A stretch of 64,000 nt of DNA, taken from the NCBI RefSeq assembly GCF_035967765.1, contig NZ_JAYWIT010000009.1; one strand, written 5' to 3'. This stretch comes from Conexibacter stalactiti (GTDB lineage: Bacteria > Actinomycetota > Thermoleophilia > Solirubrobacterales > Solirubrobacteraceae). A model generated the notes under the pieces. That model searched no databases. It had not been told where the DNA came from and saw only the letters and a program-made list of their open reading frames with translations. Made by a program: the position numbers and the translations under genes. Positions 35,484-43,749 of the stretch are shown in pieces; position 1 is the first letter of the stretch, and the number at the start of each line of letters is the position of its first letter.

Positions 35484-38400
35484 CCGATCACCAGCAGCAG
35501 GTCGCCCTGCTCCAGCCGGCTGCCGCTGGCGACCGCCAGCCGCTCGATCGTGCCGGCCTGCGGCGCGGTGATCGTCGACTCCATCTTCATCGCCTCCAGC
35601 GTCGCGATCGGGTCGCCCTCGGCGACCGTGTCGCCGACCTTCACCTGCAGCGTCACGATCCCCGTCACCGGCGCCGGCACCTGGCCGGGCACCGTCGGGT
35701 CGGCGCGCTCTATCTGCTCGCCGGCCGCCTCGACCGCTCTGTCGCGCACCTCGACCGGCCGCATCTGGCCGTTGACGCGCACGAGCACGGTGCGCATGCC
35801 GCGCTGGTCGGCCTCGCCGATCGCCTCCAGCTCGAACAGCAGCGTGACGCCAGGGCCGAGCTCGATCGCCAGCTCCTCCTCCTCGCGCAGGCCGCGGAAG
35901 AACTCGGGCGTCGGGATCAGCGAGACGTCGCCGAACTGCTCGCGCGCGGCGGCGAACTCTCTCGCCGGGCCGGGGAAGAGGATCTCCGCCAGCGCCGCGC
36001 GGCGGTCCTCGCCGGCGTGCTCCAGCCGCGCCGCCAGCTCGCCCTCGACGACCATGCCCGCCGGGGCCGGCGCGCGGCCGGCGAGCGCCAGCTCGGTGAA
36101 CGGCTGCGGGAAGCCGCCGGGAGGGGTCCCGATCCCGCCGCGCAGGAAGTCGATCACCGAGTCGGGCAGGTCGAACGAGCCCGGTCTGCGCTCCAGCTCG
36201 TCGAAGTCGATCCCTGTCGAGACGGCGAACAGCGCGAGGTCGCCGACGACCTTGCTCGACGGCGTCACCTTGACGATGTGGCCGAGCAGCGCGTTGGCGC
36301 GCTCGTACGCGACCTCGACCTCGTCGAAGCGGCCGGCGAGCCCGACCGCGTCGGCCTGCTGGCGCAGGTTGGAGATCTGGCCGCCCGGCATCTCGTGGCG
36401 GTAGACGCGGCCGGTCGGCGCCTTCAGGCCGGTCTCGAAGGCGCCGTACATGCCGCGCACCGACTCCCAGTACGGCTCCAGTCGCAGCAGCGCGTCGAGC
36501 GAGATGCCGGGGTCGCGCTCGGTCGTCGCGGTCGCGCCGACGATCGCCGCCAGCGACGGCTGCGACGTCATCCCCGCCAGCGGCGCCGCGGCGCCGTCGA
36601 TCGCGTCGACGCCGGCCTCGATCGCGGCCAGGTAGGTCGCGAGCTGACCGCCGGCCGTGTCGTGCGTGTGCAGGTGGACCGGCAGCTCGAACTCTCTGCG
36701 CAGCGCGCTCACGAGCGTGCCCGCGGCCGGCGCGCGCAGCAGGCCGGCCATGTCCTTGATCGCGAGCACGTGCACGCCCGCGTCGACGAGCTGCTCGGCG
36801 AGCTTGAGGTAGTAGTCGAGCGTGTAGAGCTGCTCGCGCGGGTCGGCGAGGTCGCCGGTGTAGCAGAGCGTCCCCTCCGCGATCGCGGGCGTCTCCAACG
36901 TCGCCTCGATCGCCGCGCGCATCCCCTCGACGTCGTTGAGCGCGTCGAAGATGCGGAAGACGTCGATCCCGGTCTCGACCGCCTCGGCGACGAAGGCGCG
37001 CACGACCTTCTCCGGAAAGCGCGAGTAAGCGAGCAGGTTCTGCCCGCGCAGCAGCATCTGGAGGCAGACGTTGGGGACCAGCTCGCGCAGTTGCGCCAGC
37101 CGCTCCCACGGGTCCTCGTGCAGGAAGCGCAGCGCGACGTCGAAGGTCGCCCCGCCCCACACCTCCATCGACAGCAGCTGCGGCAGCTCGTGCGCGAGGT
37201 GCGGCGCGACCGCGAGCATGTCGTGCGTGCGCATCCGCGTCGCGAACAGCGACTGGTGCGCGTCGCGCAGCGTCGTGTCGGTGACGGCGACCGCCTGCTG
37301 CGCGCGCAGCGCCTGCGCGAAGGCGGTCGGCCCCTGCTGCAGCAGCCGCTGGCGCGAGCCGGCCGGCGGCTCGCCCTGCGGCGCCGGGCCGAGCTTGCCG
37401 CGCGGGTCGCCGGCGAGCGCGGCCGTCGCCGGCTCGTGGTTGACCGTCACCTCGGCGAGCAGGTTCAGCAGGCGGCTGGCGCGGTCGCGACCGGGGCCGG
37501 CGGCGGAGAGGTCGGGCCGCTCGTCGACGAAGGTCGTGTGCGTGTGGCCGGCGAGCACGTCGGGGTCGTTGAGCAGCGCCAGCAGGAAGCCCTGGTTGGT
37601 CTTGACGCCGCGCACGCGCAGCTCGGCGACGGCGCGCCGGGCGCGCGAGACGGCGGAGTTGAGGTCGCGCCCGCGGGCGGAGATCTTCACCAGCAGCGGA
37701 TCGAAGAACGGCGAGACCTCGGCGCCGACGAAGGCCGAGCCCTCGTCGAGGCGGACGCCGGCGCCGCCCGGCGAGCGGTACGCGGTGATGCGGCCGGCGT
37801 CGGGGCGGAAGCCGTTGGCCGGGTCCTCGGTCGTGACGCGGCATTGCAATGCGACACCGCGCTGTCTGATCGACTCCTGCGTGATCCCGAGGTCGGCGAG
37901 CGTCGCGCCGCCCGCGATCCGCAGCTGCGCGCGCACGAGGTCGACGTCGGTCGTCTCCTCGGTGACGGTGTGCTCGACCTGGATCCGCGGGTTCATCTCG
38001 ATGAAGGCGTAGCGGCCGCTGGCGGGATCGAGCAGGAACTCGACGGTGCCGGCGTTGACGTAGCCGACGTGGCGGGCGAACTTGACCGCGTCGGCGCAGA
38101 TGCGGTCGCGCAGCTCGGCGTCGAGGTTCGGCGCCGGCGTGATCTCGATCACCTTCTGGTGGCGGCGCTGGAGCGAGCAGTCGCGCTCGTAGAGGTGGAC
38201 GACCTCGCCGGTCGCGTCGGCCAGCAGCTGCACCTCGATGTGGCGCGGGCGCACGAGCGCCTGTTCCAGGTAGACGGTGCCGTCGCCGAAGGCGGCCTCG
38301 GCCTCCGCGCGCGCCTCGATCACGGCCGCCTCGAGCTTCGCCGGGTCGGTCACGAGCCGCATGCCGCGCCCGCCGCCGCCGTGCGAGGCCTTGACGAAGA

Positions 38401-38863
38401 CGGGGAAGCCGATCTTCTGAGCCGCCGCTTGCACCTCCGCCCCGCTCTCGACGGGCTCGGAGGCGGCCAGCACCGGCACGCCGGCCGCCAGCGCCGCGTC
38501 GCGCGCGCGGGTCTTGTTGCCGGCGAGGCCGAGCACCTCCGGCGGCGGGCCGACGAAGACGATCCCGGCGGCCGCGCAGGCGCGCGCCAGCTCCGGGTTC
38601 TCCGACATGAAGCCGTAGCCGGGGTAGATCGCGTCGGCGCCGACTCTGCGCGCCAGCTCCACCGCCACCTGCGGATCGAGATAGGTGCTGACGGGGTGGC
38701 CGGGCTCGCCGACCTCGTACGCCTCGTCAGCCTTCAGCCGGTGGACGGAGTCGCGGTCCTCGGGGGCGTAGAGCGCGACGCTGCGGATGCGCAGCTCGTT
38801 GGCCGCGCGGAAGGCGCGCGTCGCGATCTCGCCGCGGTTGGCGACGAGCACTTTCTCGATCAT
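35480..38863 (-). CDS. pyc: Pyruvate carboxylase
   Basis: 1127 residues, close to the family's 1150. Order of domains: biotin carboxylase (1-455; VLVANRGEIATRAFRAA, ATP-grasp loop SHGGGGRGMR, EMNPRIQVEHTVTE), carboxyltransferase (about 525-800; VTDTTLRDAHQSLFATRMRT, IKDMAGLL, HTHDTAGG), tetramerisation region, and a C-terminal biotinyl domain with the biotin Lys in EAMKMES (about residue 1093). The enzyme makes oxaloacetate from pyruvate, bicarbonate and ATP to refill the TCA cycle. ATG at 38863; no Shine-Dalgarno sequence is visible, so leaderless initiation is possible. It lies 50 bases after the RNA ligase stop codon on the same strand but is functionally unrelated. Confidence 0.96.
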   Translation of the reverse strand: MIEKVLVANRGEIATRAFRAANELRIRSVALYAPEDRDSVHRLKADEAYEVGEPGHPVSTYLDPQVAVELARRVGADAIYPGYGFMSENPELARACAAAGIVFVGPPPEVLGLAGNKTRARDAALAAGVPVLAASEPVESGAEVQAAAQKIGFPVFVKASHGGGGRGMRLVTDPAKLEAAVIEARAEAEAAFGDGTVYLEQALVRPRHIEVQLLADATGEVVHLYERDCSLQRRHQKVIEITPAPNLDAELRDRICADAVKFARHVGYVNAGTVEFLLDPASGRYAFIEMNPRIQVEHTVTEETTDVDLVRAQLRIAGGATLADLGITQESIRQRGVALQCRVTTEDPANGFRPDAGRITAYRSPGGAGVRLDEGSAFVGAEVSPFFDPLLVKISARGRDLNSAVSRARRAVAELRVRGVKTNQGFLLALLNDPDVLAGHTHTTFVDERPDLSAAGPGRDRASRLLNLLAEVTVNHEPATAALAGDPRGKLGPAPQGEPPAGSRQRLLQQGPTAFAQALRAQQAVAVTDTTLRDAHQSLFATRMRTHDMLAVAPHLAHELPQLLSMEVWGGATFDVALRFLHEDPWERLAQLRELVPNVCLQMLLRGQNLLAYSRFPEKVVRAFVAEAVETGIDVFRIFDALNDVEGMRAAIEATLETPAIAEGTLCYTGDLADPREQLYTLDYYLKLAEQLVDAGVHVLAIKDMAGLLRAPAAGTLVSALRREFELPVHLHTHDTAGGQLATYLAAIEAGVDAIDGAAAPLAGMTSQPSLAAIVGATATTERDPGISLDALLRLEPYWESVRGMYGAFETGLKAPTGRVYRHEMPGGQISNLRQQADAVGLAGRFDEVEVAYERANALLGHIVKVTPSSKVVGDLALFAVSTGIDFDELERRPGSFDLPDSVIDFLRGGIGTPPGGFPQPFTELALAGRAPAPAGMVVEGELAARLEHAGEDRRAALAEILFPGPAREFAAAREQFGDVSLIPTPEFFRGLREEEELAIELGPGVTLLFELEAIGEADQRGMRTVLVRVNGQMRPVEVRDRAVEAAGEQIERADPTVPGQVPAPVTGIVTLQVKVGDTVAEGDPIATLEAMKMESTITAPQAGTIERLAVASGSRLEQGDLLLVIG

Positions 38864-38913
38864 GCGCGGATGATGCCCGCTGGCGCGTGGAAACGAGATT
38901 CCGCTGAGGAGCG

Positions 38914-39576
38914 TCAATCCGCCAAGCGGTTCTCGCCCTCCCACGGGGTCGCGCCGATGCCGTGCCAGAACGGGTCGACGAGCTTGGCGACGCGGCGGGG
39001 AGTGCCGGCGACGGCGCGCACGACGATCCCCTCGGCGCGGTCGTCGGAGAAGGCGGAGGCGCCGAACAGCGCCTCCAGCCGCTCCGGGGTCTCGATCGTG
39101 CCGCGGAAGAGGCGCGGCGGGGCGGGGACCGAGAGCGCGGCGAGCACGGCGTCACGCTCCTCCACGCCGAGGAACTCGCCGCTGCGACGGTCGTGCACGT
39201 CGAGGCCGACCAGCTCGGCCGGGAGGCGGTCGTACGCGACGCCGTGGCGGCGCCGCAGCCACTCGCCGTAGAGCGCGTAGCGCTCGCCGAGGCCGGCGAC
39301 GAGCAGGTCGGAGCGGACGGCCGCCCATGCCTTCAGGCGGCCGCGCTCGCCGGAGCGGTCGCTCGTCTCCGCGCCGCCGCGCGTGCCGACGCGCGGCACG
39401 CCGTCATCGACCCAGACCATCACGTTCATGCCGTCGAGCTTCTCCTCGACGACGACCTCGACGTGCAGCAGCTCCTCACGCCCGGCGGCCGCCAGCACGA
39501 CGTCGTCCGGGGTCGCCGCGAGCGACGGCGCGAGGTGCGGGACGCGCGGGAACTTGGGCGGCGGCGGCGCGCTCAT
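38914..39576 (-). CDS. RNA ligase family protein (T4 Rnl-like nucleotidyltransferase)
   Basis: 220 residues, ATGA overlap with the PIN gene. The nucleotidyltransferase motifs are in order: motif I EEKLDGMN with the adenylation Lys46, motif III LYGEWL (102-107), IIIa LVGLDVHD (122-129), motif IV EGIVVR (182-187) and motif V AKLV (197-200). It lacks a C-terminal OB-fold, so a small RNA ligase is more likely than a DNA ligase. Such enzymes reseal RNA breaks through a ligase-AMP intermediate. Co-expression with a PIN nuclease and a RecF-like ATPase suggests it repairs or reverses RNA cleavage made by the same system; this is inference from context. Confidence 0.85.
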   Translation of the reverse strand: MSAPPPPKFPRVPHLAPSLAATPDDVVLAAAGREELLHVEVVVEEKLDGMNVMVWVDDGVPRVGTRGGAETSDRSGERGRLKAWAAVRSDLLVAGLGERYALYGEWLRRRHGVAYDRLPAELVGLDVHDRRSGEFLGVEERDAVLAALSVPAPPRLFRGTIETPERLEALFGASAFSDDRAEGIVVRAVAGTPRRVAKLVDPFWHGIGATPWEGENRLAD

Positions 39577-40043
39577 GCGTAGGCGCCGAGCGCGTGTTCG
39601 AGCGTCCAGATGCGCACCTCGACGTGCGCGACACGGGCCGCGTACGCCTCCGCCTCGGCGAGGATCGAGACGTCCCCGGCGCCGATCCCCTGCGACGCCA
39701 TCTCCGGCAGCGGCGGGCAGCCGCGCGTGCCCTCGCAGATCGCCGACAGCAGCTCGCCGTTCCAGCTCGCGCCGTTGAGCGCCCATGGCGCGGCGCCGTC
39801 GACCGTCGCGCGCAGCAGCGTCTGGAAGCGCTCGGCGACGGTCCGCCGCTCCGCCCCGTTGGCGACCTGCGCGATGTGGTTGCCGGTCTCGATGATCGCC
39901 GCCGTCGGCAGGATCAGCGAAGCGCCGGAGCCGACCCGCTCGCGCAGCTCGGCCGCGACCGCCGCGGGCTGCTGGCTCTTGCCCGGAACCCTCAGCACCT
40001 CCACGAGCACCGACGTGTCGAGGAAGACGACCTCGCGCTTCAC
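39573..40043 (-). CDS. PIN-domain nuclease
   Basis: 156 residues from GTG at 40043, which overlaps the ATPase stop by 4 bases. It opens with FLDTSVLVEVLR (Asp9), followed by IIETGNH (Glu52) and GAGDVSILAEA (Asp124), the three main metal-binding acids of PIN ribonucleases; Glu149 in TLEHAL may be the fourth. A cysteine pair (C103, C109) is unusual. Many PIN proteins are toxins with an upstream antitoxin, but here no small antitoxin gene is present. It sits between a 439-residue ATPase and an RNA ligase, both translationally coupled. RNA, perhaps tRNA, is the likely target. Confidence 0.82.
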   Translation of the reverse strand: MKREVVFLDTSVLVEVLRVPGKSQQPAAVAAELRERVGSGASLILPTAAIIETGNHIAQVANGAERRTVAERFQTLLRATVDGAAPWALNGASWNGELLSAICEGTRGCPPLPEMASQGIGAGDVSILAEAEAYAARVAHVEVRIWTLEHALGAYA

Positions 40044-41359
40044 AGGCTCGCGAGCAGGTCGTCGAGCGCCGCCAGCCGGCCGGCGCTGTCGGGCACCGCG
40101 CCGAGCCGCTGCTGCGTCACCGCGTCCCCCAGCGAGCCGGCCGCCAGCGCCTCCGCGTAGCCCGGCAGCTCGACCAGCCCGATCAGCTCGCTGCCGGCAG
40201 TCTCGGGGTTGCGGCGGCAGACGACGACGCCGTCGTGGTCGGCGGCGCCGAGCGCCGTCAGCATCGCCGGGCTGTGCGTCGTCGCGAGCGTGCGGATCCG
40301 CCGCCGCGCGCTCTCCTCCTTGATCAGCTGCACGATCCGCGCCGCCTGCGACGGGTGCAGGCCGTTCTCGATCTCCTCGATCACCAGCTGCGTGTTGACG
40401 CCCCCGCCGGTGCCGCCGTCCTGCTCGTCGCTCAGCTCCGGCGCCTCCAGCAGCGCCGCCGCGAAGGCGAGGAAGCGCAGCATCCCGTCGCTCATCACGC
40501 GGCTGGAGACCGACACCTCGGCGTCGCCGAAGCGCTCGCGCAGCGTCAGGATCACGTCGCCGAGCTGCGAGGACTCGACGCCGACGCCGACGACCTGCTG
40601 CTCGGGCAGCGCCTCGACCAGCTCGGCCAGCCGCGCCCAGCGAACCGGGTCGGCCTGGAGGCCGGCGATCACGGCCGAGAGGTTGTCGGCCTGGCGCCGC
40701 AGGACGGTGTCGCGCGCCGGCACGTAGTGGCGCATCAGCGACGGGACCGGGTCGAGGATGAAGACCGCCCGCAGCGTCTCGACGACCGCCAGCGCGGCGT
40801 CGTGGACGGCGCGCGTGGCGATCGTGCGCGTCGGCACCTTCGTCGGCACCTGCGCCGTCAGCAGCCGGTCGGAGCGGAAGGTGACGGCCGGGTTGACGCC
40901 GCTTCTGCCGTTGAAGTAGCGCCCGGCGATGTCGACCAGCCCCGGCTGCGGCGCGTCGGTCGTGAGGTAGTCGCGCGGCTTGCCTCTCGCCGGCCGCAGC
41001 CGCAGCGTCTCGGCGACGATCTGCACGTCGGGCTCGACCTGCACCTCGACGTCGAGGTCGAAGCGGTCCTCGCCGCGCACGACCGTGCAGCCGAGCGCGA
41101 AGCTGGTCTCGCCGTAGGGCGCGCAGCCGCGCACGCCGCCGCGCATCCCCTCGCCGTCGCGGCGGTTGCCGTCGATCGCCTCGCGCAGATCCTCGCCCTC
41201 CGCCAGGCGCGAGAGCACGTGCAGCGCGTCGAGCGTGTTCGACTTGCCGCTGCCGTTGCGGCCGATCAGCAGCGTCAGGTCGCGCAGCGGCAGGACCGCG
41301 TCGCGAAACGACTTGAAGCGGGTCAGCCGCAGCTGCTCCAGGTACGGCGAGACGTCCAT
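40040..41359 (-). CDS. RecF/OLD-like AAA ATPase (AAA_15/AAA_21 type)
   Basis: 439 residues. YLEQLRLTRFKSFRDAVLPLRDLTLLIGRNGSGKSN contains Walker A (33-41) in the typical N-terminal position. An SMC/Rad50-like ABC head continues after an insert and ends with SSRVMSDGMLRFLAFAAALLEAPE, Walker B LVIEEIENGLHPS (about 325) and switch LATTHSPAML (about 360). No TOPRIM domain follows, unlike OLD nucleases, so a separate effector is expected; the adjacent PIN gene fits. Similar ATPases act as sensors in several phage-defence systems (for example AriA of PARIS). Nine bases separate it from the GntR stop. Confidence 0.86.
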   Translation of the reverse strand: MDVSPYLEQLRLTRFKSFRDAVLPLRDLTLLIGRNGSGKSNTLDALHVLSRLAEGEDLREAIDGNRRDGEGMRGGVRGCAPYGETSFALGCTVVRGEDRFDLDVEVQVEPDVQIVAETLRLRPARGKPRDYLTTDAPQPGLVDIAGRYFNGRSGVNPAVTFRSDRLLTAQVPTKVPTRTIATRAVHDAALAVVETLRAVFILDPVPSLMRHYVPARDTVLRRQADNLSAVIAGLQADPVRWARLAELVEALPEQQVVGVGVESSQLGDVILTLRERFGDAEVSVSSRVMSDGMLRFLAFAAALLEAPELSDEQDGGTGGGVNTQLVIEEIENGLHPSQAARIVQLIKEESARRRIRTLATTHSPAMLTALGAADHDGVVVCRRNPETAGSELIGLVELPGYAEALAAGSLGDAVTQQRLGAVPDSAGRLAALDDLLASL

Positions 41360-41368
41360 CGCCCCACC

Positions 41369-42037
41369 CTACTGCTGTGCCAGCGCGCGCTCGACGAGGC
41401 CGCCGCAGGTGAGCCAGTTCTCGCGCGCGGCGGTCGCGGCGCCGGGCGCGTCGCCGCCGGCCGCGCGGGCGATGATCGCCTCGTGCTGCGCGAGCGCGCG
41501 ACGGCCCGGCAGCGTGCCGCGGTGCAGCCGCTCCAGTCGTTGCAGCCGCGGCGCGACGTGCGCCAGGGCGCGGGCGATCTCGGGGTTGCCCGACGCCGTC
41601 ACGAAGATGCCGTGAAAGCGGTCGTCGGCGGCGTAGGCGGCGGAGGCGTCGCGCGCCGCCAGCGCGGCGGCGTGGAGGTCGTTCTCGTGACGCAGCCGGC
41701 GCAGCTGCTCCGGCAGCAGGCGCGGCACCGCGAGCTCGGTCGCGAGCGCGTGCAGCGCCGCGACGACCGGGAAGAGCGCGTGCGCGTCGGCCTCGTCCAG
41801 CGGCGTCACGCGCGTGAAGCGCTGCGGCGCGGTCTGCACCAGGCCTTCGTCCTCCAGCCGCGCGAGCGCGCCGCGCACCGGCGTGCGGCTCAGCCCCAGC
41901 CAGGCGCACAGCTCGCCGTCGTGCAGCGTCTCGCCCGGCGCCAGCGTGCCGTTGACGATCGCGTCGCAGAGCGTGTCGTACGCGGTGTCGCGCAGCAGAT
42001 GCCGTTCGACGGCGTCCCGATCCTGGGGCACTGGCAT
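41369..42037 (-). CDS. GntR-family (FCD subgroup) transcriptional regulator
   Basis: 222 residues from ATG 42037. Winged helix-turn-helix at 10-75 (DTLCDAIVNGTLAPGETLHDGELCAWLGLSRTPVRGALARLEDEGLVQ), then an all-helical FCD ligand domain with DDRFHGIFVTASGNPEIARAL and a final RALAQHEAIIARAAGGD, containing the Asp/His residues that usually bind a metal next to a carboxylate ligand. It is 9 bases upstream of the ATPase gene, so may be the first gene of the ATPase-PIN-ligase operon, and it is divergent from the hydrogenase operon, so it could also affect that promoter. Either link is inference. Confidence 0.87.
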   Translation of the reverse strand: MPVPQDRDAVERHLLRDTAYDTLCDAIVNGTLAPGETLHDGELCAWLGLSRTPVRGALARLEDEGLVQTAPQRFTRVTPLDEADAHALFPVVAALHALATELAVPRLLPEQLRRLRHENDLHAAALAARDASAAYAADDRFHGIFVTASGNPEIARALAHVAPRLQRLERLHRGTLPGRRALAQHEAIIARAAGGDAPGAATAARENWLTCGGLVERALAQQ

Positions 42038-42071
42038 TCCACATCCCAGTAGATCACCGCCGTCAAGACGC

Positions 42072-42100
42072 TTGCCCCCGTGTGCCGGCGGGTGTAGAAC
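42072..42100 (+). promoter_or_regulatory. Candidate promoter of the hydrogenase operon
   Basis: TTGCCC (42072-42077) and TAGAAC (42095-42100) are separated by 17 bases, about 50 bases before the hypC start. GAGGAGA (42137-42143) is the ribosome-binding site. Confidence 0.45.
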
Positions 42101-42149
42101 CGGGCAACGGTCGAACTCCCCCCGGCGGCCGTGAGCAGAGGAGACCATC

Positions 42150-42428
42150 GTGTGCCTGGCGATCCCTGGCCAGATCATCGAGCTGGTCGACGAGGCCAAC
42201 CGTCTCGCCCTCGTGGACGTGGCCGGCGTGCGGCGTACCGTCAACGTCGGGCTGCTCGACGCCGACGGCCGCGCGGCCGTGGTCGGCGACTGGGTGCTGA
42301 TTCACGTCGGCTTCGCGATCTCACGCGTCGACGAGGCCGAGGCGGCCGCGACGCTGGCGCTGCTGCAGGGGATGGGCGAGGACTACCAGCGCGAGCTGGA
42401 GGAGCTGAAGGAGAGCGTGATCGAGTGA
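42150..42428 (+). CDS. hypC: Hydrogenase assembly chaperone HypC
   Basis: 92 residues from GTG 42150. The N-terminal MCLAIPGQI has the essential Cys2 and the family signature; the rest (VDVAGVRRTVNVGLL..., VGDWVLIHVGFAISRVDEAEA) is standard HypC. It works with HypD to assemble the Fe(CN)2CO unit and delivers it to the large-subunit precursor in the cytoplasm. It is the first gene of a 14-gene run; its stop overlaps the next start (GTGA). Confidence 0.95.
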   Translation: MCLAIPGQIIELVDEANRLALVDVAGVRRTVNVGLLDADGRAAVVGDWVLIHVGFAISRVDEAEAAATLALLQGMGEDYQRELEELKESVIE

Positions 42429-42637
42429 GCTGCGACGCGCACCACTGCATCACGTGCGGCGACGACGGCGTGCCGATGCGCGTGCTGCGGATCGACGCGG
42501 CGCGCGGGCTGGCGCTGTGCGAGGACGCGGAGGGCGCGCACAGCAGCGTCGAGATCGCGCTCGTCGACGCCGGGCCGGGCGACACGCTGCTCGTGCACGC
42601 CGGCACCGCGCTGACCCGACTGGAGGTCGCCGCGTGA
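42425..42637 (+). CDS. Second HypC/HupF-like small protein with N-terminal cysteines
   Basis: 70 residues from GTG 42425. It has the HypC-type barrel pattern (VLRIDAARGLALCEDAEGAHSSVEIALVDAGPGDTLLVHAGTALTRLE) but replaces the MC(L/I)AIP start by SCDAHHCITCGDDGVP, with cysteines at 3, 8 and 11 and two histidines. Such HypC/HupF-like partners occur next to hypC and hypD in actinobacterial hydrogenase operons. The cysteines might carry or receive the iron unit or bind metal, but no function is proven. Overlaps hypC and hypD by 4 bases each. Confidence 0.78.
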   Translation: MSCDAHHCITCGDDGVPMRVLRIDAARGLALCEDAEGAHSSVEIALVDAGPGDTLLVHAGTALTRLEVAA

Positions 42638-43749
42638 GATTCGTGGATGAATTCCGCGACGCCGAGCTGGGCCGCGTGCTCGCCGGAGAGATCGTCGCGA
42701 CCGTCGAGCCGGGCCGTCACTACAAGCTGATGGAGGTCTGCGGCGGCCACACGCACTCGATCTACAAGTACGGCGTCGACGACCTGCTGCCGGCCAACGT
42801 CGAGCTGGTCCACGGCCCCGGCTGCCCCGTCTGCGTGATCCCGATGGGCCGGGTCGACGACGGCATCGCGCTCGCGCACCAGCCGGGCGTGATCTTCACC
42901 TGCTTCGGCGACATGATGCGCGTGCCCGGCTCGCGCGGGACGCTGTTGGAGGCGAAGGCGGCCGGCGCCGACGTGCGGATGGTCTACTCGCCGCTCGACG
43001 CGCTGCGGATCGCCAAGCGCGAGCCCGACCGCCAGGTCGTCTTCTTCGCGATCGGCTTCGAGACGACCGCGCCCTCGACCGCGTTGACGCTGAAGCGCGC
43101 GAAGGCGGAGGGCGTCGCCAACTTCAGCTGCATGTGCAACCACGTCACGATCGTGCCGCCGCTGCGGGCGCTGCTGGAGTCGCCCGACCTGCGGCTCGAC
43201 GGCTTCGTCGGCCCCGGCCATGTCTCGACCGTCGTCGGCGCGCGGCCGTTCGAGTTCATCCCCGCCGACTACGACAAGCCGGTCGTGATCTCCGGCTTCG
43301 AGCCCGTCGACATCCTGCAGTCGGTGCTGATGATCCTGCGCCAGCTGCGCGACGGCCGGCGCGAGGTCGAGAACCAGTACAAGCGCGTCGTCCCCTACGA
43401 CGGCAACCTGCGCGCGCTCGAGGTGATGCAGGAGGTCTTCGCGCTGCGGCCGCACTTCGAGTGGCGCGGCCTCGGCTTCATCTCGCAGAGCGGCCTGCGC
43501 CTCTCCGACGCCTATGCCGAGCTGGACGCCGAGCGCCGCTGGCCGGTGCCGGGCGTGCGCGTCGCCGACCCGAAGGCATGCCAGTGCGGCGAGGTGCTGA
43601 AGGGCGTGATCAAGCCGTGGGAGTGCAAGGTCTTCGGCACCGCCTGCACGCCGGAGCGGCCGATCGGGACGTGCATGGTCAGCTCCGAGGGCGCCTGCGC
43701 CGCCTACTACAACTACGGCCGCTTCGCGCGCGAGCGGGAGGTCGTCTGA
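42634..43749 (+). CDS. hypD: Hydrogenase iron-cyanide assembly protein HypD
   Basis: 371 residues. Conserved HypD runs are MEVCGGHTHSIYKYG, VHGPGCPVCVIPMG, FTCFGDMMRVPGS, GFVGPGHVSTVVG and PFEFI. The C-terminal cysteine set (ACQCGEVLKGVIKPWECKVFGTACTPERPIGTCMVSSEGACAAYYNYGR) carries the [4Fe-4S] cluster. HypD is the scaffold on which HypC and HypE build the Fe(CN)2CO group. GTG start at 42634 overlapping the previous gene. Confidence 0.96.
   Translation: MRFVDEFRDAELGRVLAGEIVATVEPGRHYKLMEVCGGHTHSIYKYGVDDLLPANVELVHGPGCPVCVIPMGRVDDGIALAHQPGVIFTCFGDMMRVPGSRGTLLEAKAAGADVRMVYSPLDALRIAKREPDRQVVFFAIGFETTAPSTALTLKRAKAEGVANFSCMCNHVTIVPPLRALLESPDLRLDGFVGPGHVSTVVGARPFEFIPADYDKPVVISGFEPVDILQSVLMILRQLRDGRREVENQYKRVVPYDGNLRALEVMQEVFALRPHFEWRGLGFISQSGLRLSDAYAELDAERRWPVPGVRVADPKACQCGEVLKGVIKPWECKVFGTACTPERPIGTCMVSSEGACAAYYNYGRFAREREVV

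Noticed and set aside
39573..40043. PIN protein as toxin of a classical VapBC pair
   Set aside because: No small antitoxin gene precedes it; the upstream neighbour is a 439-residue ATPase.
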